From contig CALWKS010000001.1 in assembly GCA_944381325.1 (NCBI GenBank), forward strand, positions 496,001 to 560,000: a DNA stretch of 64,000 bases. The letters are read 5' to 3'. Made by a program: the position numbers and the translations under genes. This document shows positions 5,719 through 15,047 of the stretch, piece by piece. The notes beneath the pieces were generated by a model. That model made no database searches. It was not told the origin of the DNA and saw only the letters and a list, made by a program, of their open reading frames with translations. Position 1 is the stretch's first letter. Every line of letters starts with the position of its first letter. Source of the stretch: an uncultured Christensenellaceae bacterium (GTDB lineage Bacteria > Bacillota > Clostridia > Christensenellales > UBA3700).

Positions 5719-6651
5719 TCAGAGCGATCTCTGCTTGATAGACGGATCAACTACGTTGAGAACGTCAATATAATATCTCTTACCAACAGTACGGTAATAT
5801 ATTACAAGGTCGCATGCCTGAGCAAGAGCAAGCGATATCGAAATCGCAAACAAAGTGCCTACGCCGAAAGTGAACAAGGTTATAGCCACCGTAAGCGCAA
5901 ACCAGGCAATATAATAAACTACATAAAGTCCCAAAGCATATGCAAAACGCTGTTTAAGCAAACTAATAGCTTTTTTCAGACCGTCGACAACTCCCAATCC
6001 GTCTGAAACCATAGCGGGTATCCAACCGAACAACAAAGCGCGGCGCACTGCCATAGCCAATACGAAAATACCGACGGCCGAAGCAAGTCCAAGCACAGGC
6101 GCGACTTTAAACAACGTGGCAAAGCTGAGCCAGAACAAAAGTGCGACGACGATCATGAATCCTATCGTGATTGCAGTGTAAAGCAATGAATAACGCATGG
6201 CTTTTTTGAAATTCACTATAAGATTTGAACTGAAACCGAATTTACTGTTTGAGCTCATATGGTGATTTATGACGTCTGAAACGCAATATTGTCCCCACGA
6301 GAAGAAAACCACGTAAAGCAGATAAATCAAAACAAACCATACAATAGAGAGATTGATCTGCAGACTGTTGTTTCTTATTATGTCTCCTGCCTGGTCAAAC
6401 TTTGAAGAAAGGTTCTCATAAGCCTGAGCCTGAAGTTCAGGCTCTCCTTTCAGCGCTTCTCTGACGTAATTTCCTATCGCGTCTCCGAGAGCCAGCTCGT
6501 TCATGTTGTTGCGCAGATCTGCCAGCGTGGGATATAACGCGCACACTGTCAGCACGCTGAACAAAAACGTTACTATCAATACGAATACAAGCAACTTATA
6601 GGTTATCGAAAACCTTGAAGTCAGAATGCTAAGGGAATGTTTGAAAGACAT
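5719..6651 (-). CDS. Multi-pass membrane protein of unknown function
   Basis: 310 residues with about six hydrophobic helices. The first is near residues 18-45, followed by a soluble loop of about 60 residues rich in Glu, Ala and Leu. A further helix is near 105-120 and the remaining helices fill the C-terminal half. Amphipathic turns such as SDGLGVVDGLKKAISLLKQRF resemble the permease-like membrane proteins often paired in clostridial genomes. It follows the next membrane gene by only 3 nt, and GGGGGTG in the end of that gene is its ribosome site. The two may form a complex. No enzymatic motif is visible. Confidence 0.7.
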   Translation of the reverse strand: MSFKHSLSILTSRFSITYKLLVFVLIVTFLFSVLTVCALYPTLADLRNNMNELALGDAIGNYVREALKGEPELQAQAYENLSSKFDQAGDIIRNNSLQINLSIVWFVLIYLLYVVFFSWGQYCVSDVINHHMSSNSKFGFSSNLIVNFKKAMRYSLLYTAITIGFMIVVALLFWLSFATLFKVAPVLGLASAVGIFVLAMAVRRALLFGWIPAMVSDGLGVVDGLKKAISLLKQRFAYALGLYVVYYIAWFALTVAITLFTFGVGTLFAISISLALAQACDLVIYYRTVGKRYYIDVLNVVDPSIKQRSL

Positions 6652-6654
6652 ATG

Positions 6655-7482
6655 TCACCCCCAATAATTATTTTGGTTGGCATCCGCAACCTCGACGTCT
6701 TCGAGGTCGAAGAAGATAACGTACATAAGCACGTGGTAGTACATCAAAGCGAACAGATAAAACAGCACGTCCAATATCTGAGTAAGCACCATAACATGGA
6801 ACGCGTTGACGATTACAAGCGGTATATATGCAATCACGACAGGCAGCGTAGCCGCGGGAAGCACTGTCTTGCATTTGTTCAGAACGGTTATCCAGCTGAG
6901 CCTGATAGACTTGAACAAACCGAAACCGCGCATAGTCATATTGGGAATCGTCAGCACCAAAAGCGATGCGACGAAAAGGAAAAAGCCCACAAAAACTATA
7001 ACCGTCAATGTGCAAAGCACAATCGTAACCGCCTTTATCGCAACCACTTTTGACCAGAAGAACACAAACAATGTCGTAACTATGCCGAGAAGCTCCATCA
7101 GCACCATAAGGACTATCATACCTTTTGCAACCGGCAAAAAGTTGTTGTTTACCAGTTTGAAAAAGTTGTGAGCGTTAAACCTGTAAAATTGTCCGTATCT
7201 CATCTTATGCTGAACGCTGCCCACGCAAGCCGCGGCGCATACGCAGTAAAGCAAGAACGCAATGACCATCACAACAAGTTTATAAGGTTTGTTAAGATCG
7301 GTACCGGTGAGGAATATTTCTGAAAAACTGACGCTACTGTCAAGCTGATTGCTGAAAAGAAGCCTTATCAGCGAAACGGGCGAAGACACCAGCCCGAGCA
7401 AAAGCGCAGGCAGGAAGCAGAATGCCAGCATTCTCAAGAAATGGTCTTTCAGATAGCCGAAAGTGGATTTGATGTAAGACAT
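6655..7482 (-). CDS. Multi-pass membrane protein of unknown function
   Basis: 275 residues with five to six predicted transmembrane helices: near 17-40, 68-90, 117-140, 148-175, 208-230 and 233-255. A conserved-looking amphipathic segment TMRGFGLFKSIRLSWITVLNKCK precedes the last two. It lies in the valS operon between the HAD gene and a second membrane protein of similar architecture, with gaps of 3 nt on both sides. I do not recognise a named family; an exporter-accessory or envelope role is only a guess. Confidence 0.7.
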   Translation of the reverse strand: MSYIKSTFGYLKDHFLRMLAFCFLPALLLGLVSSPVSLIRLLFSNQLDSSVSFSEIFLTGTDLNKPYKLVVMVIAFLLYCVCAAACVGSVQHKMRYGQFYRFNAHNFFKLVNNNFLPVAKGMIVLMVLMELLGIVTTLFVFFWSKVVAIKAVTIVLCTLTVIVFVGFFLFVASLLVLTIPNMTMRGFGLFKSIRLSWITVLNKCKTVLPAATLPVVIAYIPLVIVNAFHVMVLTQILDVLFYLFALMYYHVLMYVIFFDLEDVEVADANQNNYWG

Positions 7483-7485
7483 ACA

Positions 7486-8124
7486 TTACTCCTTGGTTAC
7501 AAAGTCCACAACCTCGCGTGGAGTCGAAGCGAAAAACACTATGTTTTTCTGCTTCATTTTGCCGTAATCTCCGAATCCCCATTTGCAGACGATACAGTCC
7601 ATGCCGCAAAGCGCCGCGCCGTCGACGTCGAAGTCAGTGTCGCCGATCATAACGCAATCCTCTGCCTTAGCGCCCAACTGTTTCAAAGCGTAATCCAGCA
7701 CTTCCTGTTTTGTCTCTCTTACATTATAGCACAAACCCGACGTAAAAGTAACGTAATCGTAAATTCCGAACTTCTTGAGAAGTTCAACGGCTTCTTCGTG
7801 CTTTTTGCAGGTAGCCACGCAGACTTTATACCCTGCCGCAGAAAGCGTTTCAAAGCTCTCTTTTATGCCGTCGTAAAGCTTAGTCGTGCCTATATATTTG
7901 CTAGTATATATTGAACGGAACAGCGCGACCGCTTCGTAAGCCTTGTCCTTATCTTTGAAGTAAGAATAAAAGGTATCAGAAAGCGGCGGACCTATATAAC
8001 GGGAGTAAAGGCTCTCGTCCACGTTCAGCCCGTAATGCGGAAACACTTCTCTGAAGGTCTTGTAAATACCTTCTGAAGTGTCGCATATCGTGCCGTCAAA
8101 ATCGAAAAACAAATACTTGTACAT
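7486..8124 (-). CDS. HAD-superfamily phosphatase, phosphoglycolate-phosphatase-like
   Basis: A 212-residue HAD hydrolase with all motifs: DFDGTICDT at residues 8-16 (nucleophile and acid Asp), VATCK in motif II, K in the ETKQEVLDYALKQL region, and MIGDTDFDVDGA as motif IV. The cap is the helical C1 type inserted after motif I. It resembles the Gph/PpaX subgroup, but substrate cannot be assigned from sequence. The ATG overlaps the valS stop (TGATG), so translation is coupled. The association with valS is probably just operon placement. Confidence 0.85.
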   Translation of the reverse strand: MYKYLFFDFDGTICDTSEGIYKTFREVFPHYGLNVDESLYSRYIGPPLSDTFYSYFKDKDKAYEAVALFRSIYTSKYIGTTKLYDGIKESFETLSAAGYKVCVATCKKHEEAVELLKKFGIYDYVTFTSGLCYNVRETKQEVLDYALKQLGAKAEDCVMIGDTDFDVDGAALCGMDCIVCKWGFGDYGKMKQKNIVFFASTPREVVDFVTKE

Positions 8125-10748
8125 CAGTCTTTCATAGCTGAGAGCTGAGCCTGCAGTTTGAGCGCTTTTTCTTTGTTAGCCTGCAGTTTCTGCTCTTCTT
8201 TTTCAATGAGCGCCTTGGGCGCTTTAGAGGTAAATCCCTCGTTGGAGAGCAAGCCTTCGCTTCTCTTGATCTCCGAATTTGTCTTGGCAAGTTCCTGATT
8301 GAGTCTTTCGATCTCCTTGTCCAGATCCACGAGTTCGCCGAGAGGAACGACTATTTCTCCGAAGCCGCCGAAGAGGGACACCGTCTTGCCCGTAATGCCC
8401 GACTTGTCAGCGCAGAAATCTATGTTTTCAACGCCTGCCAGCTTCTTTATATAATCCGCTTCTTTCTCTTTTACAGGGCTTGCTACGAGGTGAATGTTCA
8501 CTTTCTTTGAAGGAGCAACTCCCTTTTCCGCCTTCATATTGCGGATAGCGCGGATAGCGTCCATAACGTTTTCAAAGTAAGCTCTGTCCTTTGAATAAGT
8601 ATATTTCTTCTCGTACTGCGGCCAGGAAGAAAGCATGATCGTGCCTTGCGTCGTGGGCAGATTCTGATATATCTCCTCTGTGATGAACGGAACGAACGGG
8701 TGCATCAACTTGAGGATATTTTCGAGAACGTACAACAGAACGCTGACCGTATTCGCCTTTTTGTCCTCATCCTTACCGTAAAGCGCCGTTTTTGAAAGTT
8801 CGATATACCAGTCGCAGAACTGAGACCATACGAAGTCGTACAGTTTAGCGTTGGCAAGACCCAGTTCATACTTGTTGAGCGCTGCGGTAACGTCTTTTAC
8901 CGTGCGGTTGAGACCTGACATTATCCACTTATCTGCAACAGTAAGTCTGAAAGAGCCCATCGGTTTTACCTTTACGCCTTCAGCGTTCATAAGAACGAAA
9001 CGGGATGCGTTCCACAACTTATTCATAAAGTTGCGCGCGCTCTGAGTCTTTTCGTCGATATAACGCGTATCTCCGCCGGGAGAAATGCCCTGCGTAAGAG
9101 AGAATCTGAGGCTGTCTGCGCCATACTGCTTGATTACGTCAAGCGGGTCTACGCCGTTGCCGAGAGACTTACTCATCTTTCTGCCGTACTGGTCGCGCAC
9201 GATACCGTGAATGAGCACTTCGGGGAAAGGAATTTCGCCCATATGCTCGAGACCGGAGAAAATCATTCTCGCAACCCAGAAGAAGATAATGTCGTATCCC
9301 GTTACAAGCAGGCTGTTGGGATAGAAATACTTGAGGTCTTCAGTCTTGTCGGGATAGCCGAGGGTCGAGAAAGGCCACAGCGCGCTGGAGAACCAGGTAT
9401 CGAGGACGTCTTCATCCTGTCTGAAATGAGTGCATCCGCACTTGGGACACTTCGTCGGTTCTTCTTTCGCAACGACGGTTTCTCCGCACTCCTCGCAGTA
9501 GTACGCAGGGATGCGGTGTCCCCACCACAGCTGACGGGATACGCACCAGTCCTTTATATTTTCCATCCAGTTGAGATAAACTTTTGAGAATCTCGACGGA
9601 ATGAATTCAACCTTCTTTTTCTTAACGACGTCGATAGCGGGTTTTGCCAGCACGTCCATCTTTACGAACCACTGCTTTGAAACGATAGGCTCGACGTTGC
9701 AACCGCAACGGTAGCACTGACCTACGTTGTGCTTGTAGTTCTCGATTTTAACCATGAAGCCGCCCTTTTCGAGATCTTCGACTATGACCTTTCTGCTCTC
9801 CTGTCTCGAAAGACCGCAGTACTTGCCTGCGTTCTCGTTGAGAGAGCCGTCGTCGTTCATCACGCGGATAACGGGCAGATTGTGGCGCTTACCCACCTCA
9901 AAGTCATTGGGGTCGTGCGCAGGAGTGATCTTGACCGCGCCGCTTCCGAAGTCCTTTTCGACATAATCGTCGGCAACGATCGGAATTTCTCTGCCTACAA
10001 GCGGCAGGATAAGCGTTTTGCCTACCATGGCGGTGTATCTTTCGTCTTTGGGATTTACTGCGACAGCGGTATCGCCGAGTATCGTCTCGGGACGCGTTGT
10101 AGCAACAACTATCTCTCCGCTTCCGTCTGCGATTGGATATCTTATATGCCAAAGGTGAGAATCCTGCTCTGTATACTCGACCTCTGCGTCAGAAAGCGCG
10201 GTCTTGCAAGAAGGACACCAGTTGATTATTCTGTCTCCTCTGTAGATCAGACCCTTGTTGTAAAGATTTACAAAAACCTCTTTTACAGCCTTTGAGCGCT
10301 GTTCGTCCATAGTGAACGCCATACGCGACCAGTCGCATGAAGAGCCGAGGAATCTCGTCTGTTTCTCTATTCTGTCGCCGTATTTTTCTTTCCACGCCCA
10401 GGCGCGCTGCAAGAAACCTTCTCTGCCTACGTCCTGCTTTGTCAGACCTTCCTGTTCTTTCATAAGGTTGACTATCTTGACTTCGGTAGCAATAGACGCA
10501 TGGTCCACGCCGGGAAGCCACAGCGTGCAGTAGCCGCACATACGCTTAAAACGGGTGATAACGTCCTGCATCGTATGGTCGAGCGCGTGCCCGAGGTGCA
10601 GTTGTCCCGTGATATTCGGCGGCGGCATCATTATCGTAAACGGCTCTTTGTTTTTATCGATCTCCGCTTTGAAATAACCCTTCTCTTCCCACTCTTTGTA
10701 AAGTCTGCTTTCAAACTCTTGTGGGTCGTAAGTCTTTGACATCTCCAT
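8124..10748 (-). CDS. valS: Valine--tRNA ligase
   Basis: 874 residues, the usual length for bacterial ValRS. It charges tRNA-Val with ATP and proofreads threonine. The class I signature HLGH is at residues 51-54 and KMSKS near 523-527. The editing domain carries TTRPETILGDTAVAV and the characteristic GSGAVKITPAHDPNDFEVG. The C-terminal coiled coil follows from about residue 810 (VDLDKEIERLNQELAKTNSEIKR region). AGAGG lies 8 nt before the ATG. No T-box was seen in the 77-nt gap upstream, so expression probably depends on the pgsA promoter or an unseen one. Confidence 0.97.
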   Translation of the reverse strand: MEMSKTYDPQEFESRLYKEWEEKGYFKAEIDKNKEPFTIMMPPPNITGQLHLGHALDHTMQDVITRFKRMCGYCTLWLPGVDHASIATEVKIVNLMKEQEGLTKQDVGREGFLQRAWAWKEKYGDRIEKQTRFLGSSCDWSRMAFTMDEQRSKAVKEVFVNLYNKGLIYRGDRIINWCPSCKTALSDAEVEYTEQDSHLWHIRYPIADGSGEIVVATTRPETILGDTAVAVNPKDERYTAMVGKTLILPLVGREIPIVADDYVEKDFGSGAVKITPAHDPNDFEVGKRHNLPVIRVMNDDGSLNENAGKYCGLSRQESRKVIVEDLEKGGFMVKIENYKHNVGQCYRCGCNVEPIVSKQWFVKMDVLAKPAIDVVKKKKVEFIPSRFSKVYLNWMENIKDWCVSRQLWWGHRIPAYYCEECGETVVAKEEPTKCPKCGCTHFRQDEDVLDTWFSSALWPFSTLGYPDKTEDLKYFYPNSLLVTGYDIIFFWVARMIFSGLEHMGEIPFPEVLIHGIVRDQYGRKMSKSLGNGVDPLDVIKQYGADSLRFSLTQGISPGGDTRYIDEKTQSARNFMNKLWNASRFVLMNAEGVKVKPMGSFRLTVADKWIMSGLNRTVKDVTAALNKYELGLANAKLYDFVWSQFCDWYIELSKTALYGKDEDKKANTVSVLLYVLENILKLMHPFVPFITEEIYQNLPTTQGTIMLSSWPQYEKKYTYSKDRAYFENVMDAIRAIRNMKAEKGVAPSKKVNIHLVASPVKEKEADYIKKLAGVENIDFCADKSGITGKTVSLFGGFGEIVVPLGELVDLDKEIERLNQELAKTNSEIKRSEGLLSNEGFTSKAPKALIEKEEQKLQANKEKALKLQAQLSAMKD

Positions 10749-10825
10749 TTTGTTTACCTCTGTATATTTGTCTCAAATTGTTATCTTTTAAACGCGCTTT
10801 CGCGCAATTGCCAGAAATTTATTTA

Positions 10826-11059
10826 TCAGGCGCACAGCACTGCGGTAAGTCCTCCCGCAAACAGCAAAACCACACCCGCTATTCTGACCACGTCGTGCCA
10901 GAAATCGGGCTTATCCTCTTTCTTGGGAAGAATTCCCGCGATTATTCCGCAACCGAACACCGCGACAAGTCCGAGCACCATGAGGACGATACCGACGATA
11001 ACGCCCGGCTGAGCCAGCCTTTCGGGGCTGAAATCTATGATAGACGCAAGAATACTCAT
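10826..11059 (-). CDS. Small two-helix membrane protein
   Basis: 77 residues with hydrophobic segments near 19-44 and 60-76, joined by a charged loop (PKKEDKPDFWHDVVR). It starts directly at the end of pgsA, so it is the second gene of that operon. No conserved motif is recognised. Its placement between phospholipid synthesis and valS gives no clear role. Confidence 0.65.
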   Translation of the reverse strand: MSILASIIDFSPERLAQPGVIVGIVLMVLGLVAVFGCGIIAGILPKKEDKPDFWHDVVRIAGVVLLFAGGLTAVLCA

Positions 11060-11860
11060 TTACTTGTTTTCTCCGTCCGCGCCGTCTTCAGGCTTGTTTT
11101 CTTCAGCTTTTGCGTCAGTATTCTCGGCTTCAGCGTTTTCCTGTTCTTTTGCAATCACGTCGACCATCACGCTCTTGTTGTGATAGTCTTTGAGACCGTA
11201 TTCGGCTCTTACCACGGCGATATTTCTTCCGTCGAGAGGATTGCCGTTCTTATCGAGAACTTCGAGAATTCCGCTCTTTCTTACCTGCGACAGCTGTTTG
11301 CAATAAATGACGGTGTACTGCGTTGCCGCGATTATCGCCATAACGCTGCCGATGCAGAATATCACGAGATCAGCTATTGCGATGACCTTGTGGAAAGGCA
11401 CGAGAAAGCCGAAGAACAGACCTATAAACACTGTAAGCGCGGCATATTTGCCCCACTTGTTCGCCATCTGCTCTACCTGGCGCTTGCTTGCACGCATAAA
11501 GTATTTGCTGGTTACGCCGATGAAGATTTCTTTTGCAACGATGATCACGACAAAAGCCCAGTGAACGTTGCCTGAAATGCCCAGCATAAGCACTGAAAAT
11601 CCCTGGAGCAACTTATCCGCAACAGGGTCAAGGACCTTGCCGATATCGGATATCAGATTGAAACGTCTTGCGATATATCCGTCCGCGATGTCTGTCGCGC
11701 TTGCGAATACAAACAGACCGAAAGCCGCCCAGAGATACTGCGTAGCCGTCTTGTCTATGCAATAGGCAATCATCATTCCGATAAATACGGGCACGCAAAG
11801 CAGTCTGATATATGTCAGAATATTGGGCACCGTAAACAAATCTTTCTTGGAAAACTGCAT
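11060..11860 (-). CDS. pgsA: CDP-diacylglycerol--glycerol-3-phosphate 3-phosphatidyltransferase
   Basis: This membrane enzyme makes phosphatidylglycerol phosphate from CDP-diacylglycerol and glycerol-3-phosphate. The CDP-alcohol phosphotransferase signature DxxDGxxARxxxxxxxxGxxxDxxxD is intact at about residues 57-82. The start at 11860 (MQFSKKDLF) has AGGAGAGG 5 nt upstream, and PNILTYIRL right after it is the usual PgsA N-terminus. A longer in-frame start at 11920 would lie inside the promoter, so it is rejected. The C-terminus has an unusual hydrophilic extension of about 60 residues that ends in an acidic tail rich in Glu, Ala and Asp. Confidence 0.92.
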   Translation of the reverse strand: MQFSKKDLFTVPNILTYIRLLCVPVFIGMMIAYCIDKTATQYLWAAFGLFVFASATDIADGYIARRFNLISDIGKVLDPVADKLLQGFSVLMLGISGNVHWAFVVIIVAKEIFIGVTSKYFMRASKRQVEQMANKWGKYAALTVFIGLFFGFLVPFHKVIAIADLVIFCIGSVMAIIAATQYTVIYCKQLSQVRKSGILEVLDKNGNPLDGRNIAVVRAEYGLKDYHNKSVMVDVIAKEQENAEAENTDAKAEENKPEDGADGENK

Positions 11861-11891
11861 ATAGCCTCTCCTGAGTGTGTTGTACTTATGA

Positions 11892-11920
11892 ATTATAGCA
11901 CAAGGCAAAGTGCTTATCAA
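11892..11920 (-). promoter_or_regulatory. Promoter of the pgsA operon
   Basis: TTGATA (11915-11920) and a perfect TATAAT (11892-11897) with a 17-nt spacer on the minus strand. The predicted start leaves a short leader of about 25 nt with a strong ribosome site. Confidence 0.75.
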
Positions 11921-12238
11921 CTCATTTTTATTATATATTATTGCACTATTTAAGAGATTTGCGCGCAGATTAATTATCGCATAACTCTAGGAAAACTCTG
12001 TGCGTTTTGCAAGCACATTGTTACTCCAATACAACCCCTTCTTCTTTCCTCTCAAGTATCAATACATTATCGCTCAGAAATCTTCTTCATTTCTTGCCGA
12101 CGCTTTCTCGCATATATTTTTCCGTTACAATGATATCCGTTTTATCCATATTTGATTTTATCCGTCTAATTCTTCCGCGTACCAAAAATCTGCCGCGCGA
12201 ATAATATGTATTATGTCTTAAAGACATCAGGAGGCAAA
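11921..12238. other. Divergent intergenic region with a 15-bp palindrome before the ABC importer
   Basis: No gene, riboswitch consensus or clear -35/-10 pair for the importer could be identified. The perfect palindrome ATGTCTTAAAGACAT at 12213-12227 lies immediately before the ribosome site AGGAGG (12229-12234) of the lipoprotein gene. It could be a repressor operator or a small RNA hairpin affecting translation. Confidence 0.5.
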
Positions 12239-13252
12239 ATGAAAAAAACAATAACTTTATTACTGATATGCTGCATGCTCGCAGTTGCAACGGTATTCTG
12301 CTTTGCGGGCTGCAACACTGAACAAGACACGGTAAGACTTATAGAAGTTACCCATTCCGTATTCTACGCTCCCCTCTACGTCGCAATAGACGGCGGCTTT
12401 TTCGAAGAAGAGGGCGTATCCATAGAGCTGTCCAACGGCGGCGGCGCAGACAAATGTATGACTGCGGTGCTGTCAGGTCAGGCGGACATAGGGTTTCACG
12501 GTCCCGAAGCGGTGATCTACGTTGCCGAGGAAAAGGACAGCGACTTCCCGATAATGTTCGGACAACTGACTGAAAAGGACGGCTCTTTTCTTATGGCGCG
12601 TCAGCCTATGCCCGATTTTGAATGGAGCGACCTTGAAGGCAAAGAAGTTATCGGCGGCAGACGCGGCGGCGTTCCCGCAATGGCGCTTGAACACGCAATG
12701 CTGCTGAACGGACTTACCGACGGCGTGAACGTTACGATAAACTATGACGTTCAATACGATCTGATAGGCGCGGCATTCACAAGCGGCACAGGCGATTTCT
12801 GCACTATGTTCGAGCCTGCGGCATCGGCTATGGAAGCTCAGGGCACGGGTTATATCGTCGCCTCGGTAGGCGAAGCGGCAGGCAATATGCCCTTTACCGC
12901 ATTCAGCGCAAAACAGAGCTATATCGAGAAAAATCCCGATAAGATACAGGCATTCTGCAACGCATTGGCACGCGCCATAGAGTACGTATACAATACGGAC
13001 AGCGAAGAGATCGCAAAACTCATCGCTCCTTCATTCACGGGCACTGATACAGCCACGCTTGCGAATGCTATTCAGGCTTATAAGGATATAGGCGCATACA
13101 GCCCCACTCTTGTCCCTGACAGAGAGGACTTTGACAGACTTCAGGACGTAATCATAGAAGCAGGCGTTCTTACGTCAAAGACCGACTTTGACAAGATCGT
13201 AAACCTCACGTTTGCCGAAAAGGCTACTGAGTATGCAAAATCGCTCGCCTGA
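12239..13252 (+). CDS. ABC transporter substrate-binding lipoprotein, NMT1/NitT family
   Basis: A periplasmic-type binding protein anchored by a lipobox FAGC (Cys25 from the start used). The body has the NMT1/THI5-like features: THSVFYAPLYVAIDGGFFEEEGVSIEL, GGGADKCMTAVLSGQADIGF and an IGGRRGGVPAMALEHAM segment. These proteins bind small nitrogen- or sulfur-containing molecules such as pyrimidine precursors, sulfonates or nitrate, and the ligand here is not determinable. The start at 12239 has AGGAGG at 12229; a longer frame from 12206 runs through the palindrome and is rejected. It forms an operon with the ATPase and permease. Confidence 0.88.
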   Translation: MKKTITLLLICCMLAVATVFCFAGCNTEQDTVRLIEVTHSVFYAPLYVAIDGGFFEEEGVSIELSNGGGADKCMTAVLSGQADIGFHGPEAVIYVAEEKDSDFPIMFGQLTEKDGSFLMARQPMPDFEWSDLEGKEVIGGRRGGVPAMALEHAMLLNGLTDGVNVTINYDVQYDLIGAAFTSGTGDFCTMFEPAASAMEAQGTGYIVASVGEAAGNMPFTAFSAKQSYIEKNPDKIQAFCNALARAIEYVYNTDSEEIAKLIAPSFTGTDTATLANAIQAYKDIGAYSPTLVPDREDFDRLQDVIIEAGVLTSKTDFDKIVNLTFAEKATEYAKSLA

Positions 13253-13276
13253 CGAAGGTGTACGGAGGTGAGAAAA

Positions 13277-14119
13277 ATGGCGGACAAAACAATCGCCTTG
13301 AAAGATACCGACGCAAAGAGCGCAGATCCGACTTTGAACGTCTCAAAAGATAAGGACGTCGACGTCCTCGTAAAATTTCAGGACGTATCGCTGACTTATC
13401 ACGACAAAAGCGGCGAAACGCTTGCGATAAGCAATCTTGACTTTGAAGTAAGACGCGGAGAACTTCTCGGCATAGTAGGACCTAGCGGCTGTGGCAAAAC
13501 AACCGTTTTATCCATAATTTCTTCGATAATAAAACCGTCTGGCGGAAAGGTCTCGGTTGACAAAGCTGAAGCTGAAGAAAGACGCGACAAATGCGGATAT
13601 ATGCTTCAGCGCGACGAACTTTTCCCCTGGCTGACCATTTCTCAGAACGTACTTTTGGGTACAAAGATAAAAAAGATGAAAGGACGGCGCGAATATGCCT
13701 ATGCCCTGCTTGACAAGTACGGACTGGGAGATTTCAAAAACCGCTACCCGTCTCAGCTGTCAGGCGGCATGCGGCAAAGAGTCGCGCTGATACGTACTCT
13801 GGCGACCGCGCCCGAGCTTCTCCTTCTAGACGAGCCTTTCGGCGCTCTCGACTTTCAGACGAGGCTTCACGTTGTCGAAGACGTTCACTCGATCATAAAA
13901 AGCGAGAAAAAGACGGCTGTATTCGTAACTCACGATATATCTGAGGCAATTTCAATGTGCGACAGGATAATTATCCTTACCGCGCGTCCGGCAACGGTGA
14001 AAAAGGTCGTAGATCTTACTCCGATAAAGGAGCTTAAGCCTCTCGACCGCAGAGAATCGCCGCTCTTTCAGAAATATTTTGAAGACATCTGGAAAAACTT
14101 GCAGAACAAAAGAGGTTGA
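13277..14119 (+). CDS. ABC transporter ATP-binding protein, NitT/TauT type
   Basis: The ATPase of the importer. Walker A GPSGCGKTT is at residues 68-76, the Q-loop near 111, signature LSGGMRQR at 161-168, Walker B LLLLDEP at 181-187, and the H-loop in VFVTHDISEA. The N-terminus carries an extra hydrophilic stretch of about 30 residues before the usual first strand. The ribosome site GGAGGTG ends 7 nt before ATG 13277; a GTG nine bases upstream is unlikely. The C-terminus continues with an unspecific tail (RRESPLFQKYFEDIW), seen in this subfamily. Confidence 0.92.
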   Translation: MADKTIALKDTDAKSADPTLNVSKDKDVDVLVKFQDVSLTYHDKSGETLAISNLDFEVRRGELLGIVGPSGCGKTTVLSIISSIIKPSGGKVSVDKAEAEERRDKCGYMLQRDELFPWLTISQNVLLGTKIKKMKGRREYAYALLDKYGLGDFKNRYPSQLSGGMRQRVALIRTLATAPELLLLDEPFGALDFQTRLHVVEDVHSIIKSEKKTAVFVTHDISEAISMCDRIIILTARPATVKKVVDLTPIKELKPLDRRESPLFQKYFEDIWKNLQNKRG

Positions 14120-14124
14120 CGCTT

Positions 14125-14940
14125 ATGAAAAAAAATATGAATTGCTCTGCCGAGCATAAAAAATACCTTACCGCACAAAAGCACAAGAAGATCGCCGTTT
14201 CTGCAATGCGTTGGGGAGTGCTGATACTGATAATCGCGCTGTGGGAACTGCTTGCAAGGCTCAACGTTATAGACTCTTTCATAACCTCTTCCCCCAGTAG
14301 GATATGGGAGACCTTTATATCTCTATGCAAGGACGGTTCTCTGTTCACTCACGCAGGCGTAACTCTTTACGAAACCGTCGTCAGCTTTCTTCTTGCAACG
14401 GGACTCGGCACTCTTATAGCCATAGCTCTTTGGTGGTGCGACACGCTACGAAACGTGCTTGAACCTCACCTTGTCGTGCTCAACGCTCTGCCCAAAATTG
14501 CCCTCGGACCTATCATAATCATATGGGTAGGCGCAGGAACGGGCGCGATAATCGTGATGGCGCTTATGATTTCTCTAATAATCACGGTGCTCAGCACTCT
14601 GAGCGGCTTTATGGAAGTGGACAAAGGAAAGCTCACTCTTATGGACACGATGAACGCTACCAAACTTCAAAAGCTTTTCTACCTCGTCCTGCCGTCCAAC
14701 GTGCCCACGATAATATCTGCGCTCAAAATCAACGTAGGTCTTTGCTGGGTCGGCACGATAATGGGCGAATACCTTGTATCGCGCGCAGGTCTGGGATATC
14801 TGATAATCTACGGCGGTCAGGTCTTTCAACTCGATCTTGTAATGACCAGCACCGTAGTACTGTGCGTTCTCGCGGCGCTTATGTACGCCTGCGTCGCACT
14901 GCTTGAAAAACTGGCTTATAAGAAATTCGGAAAAGCGTAA
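14125..14940 (+). CDS. ABC transporter permease, NitT/TauT type
   Basis: An integral membrane subunit with about six helices. The EAA-type loop is visible as LMDTMNATKLQKLFYLVLPSN..IISALKINVG, which contacts the ATPase. The binding-protein-dependent transport fold begins after a hydrophilic N-terminus of about 30 residues. A TTG at 14116 overlaps the ATPase stop, but the ribosome site AGAGG is adjacent to it, so ATG 14125 (9-nt spacing) is preferred. It completes the three-gene importer. Confidence 0.9.
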   Translation: MKKNMNCSAEHKKYLTAQKHKKIAVSAMRWGVLILIIALWELLARLNVIDSFITSSPSRIWETFISLCKDGSLFTHAGVTLYETVVSFLLATGLGTLIAIALWWCDTLRNVLEPHLVVLNALPKIALGPIIIIWVGAGTGAIIVMALMISLIITVLSTLSGFMEVDKGKLTLMDTMNATKLQKLFYLVLPSNVPTIISALKINVGLCWVGTIMGEYLVSRAGLGYLIIYGGQVFQLDLVMTSTVVLCVLAALMYACVALLEKLAYKKFGKA

Positions 14941-15020
14941 ACAAAGAGCATTCGATACGCTTAAACACGCTTACAAGAAATAATATAAATACGACTGCAA
15001 CCGCTATATGCGGAAAGATA

Positions 15021-15047
15021 AAACCGCCCTATACGGGCGGTAATTTT
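15021..15047 (-). terminator. Shared terminator between the importer and the YkvI-like gene
   Basis: CCGCCC (15024-15029) and GGGCGG (15035-15040) form the stem. On the minus strand it is followed by TTTTATC, on the plus strand by TAATTTTA, so it can serve both convergent transcripts. It directly abuts the minus-strand stop codon. Confidence 0.8.

Noticed and set aside
10749..10825. Val-specific T-box before valS
   Set aside because: The gap is only 77 nt and has no T-box core sequence.
11861..11920. 20-codon extension of pgsA
   Set aside because: It overlaps the -10 and -35 boxes; start 11860 has AGGAGAGG.
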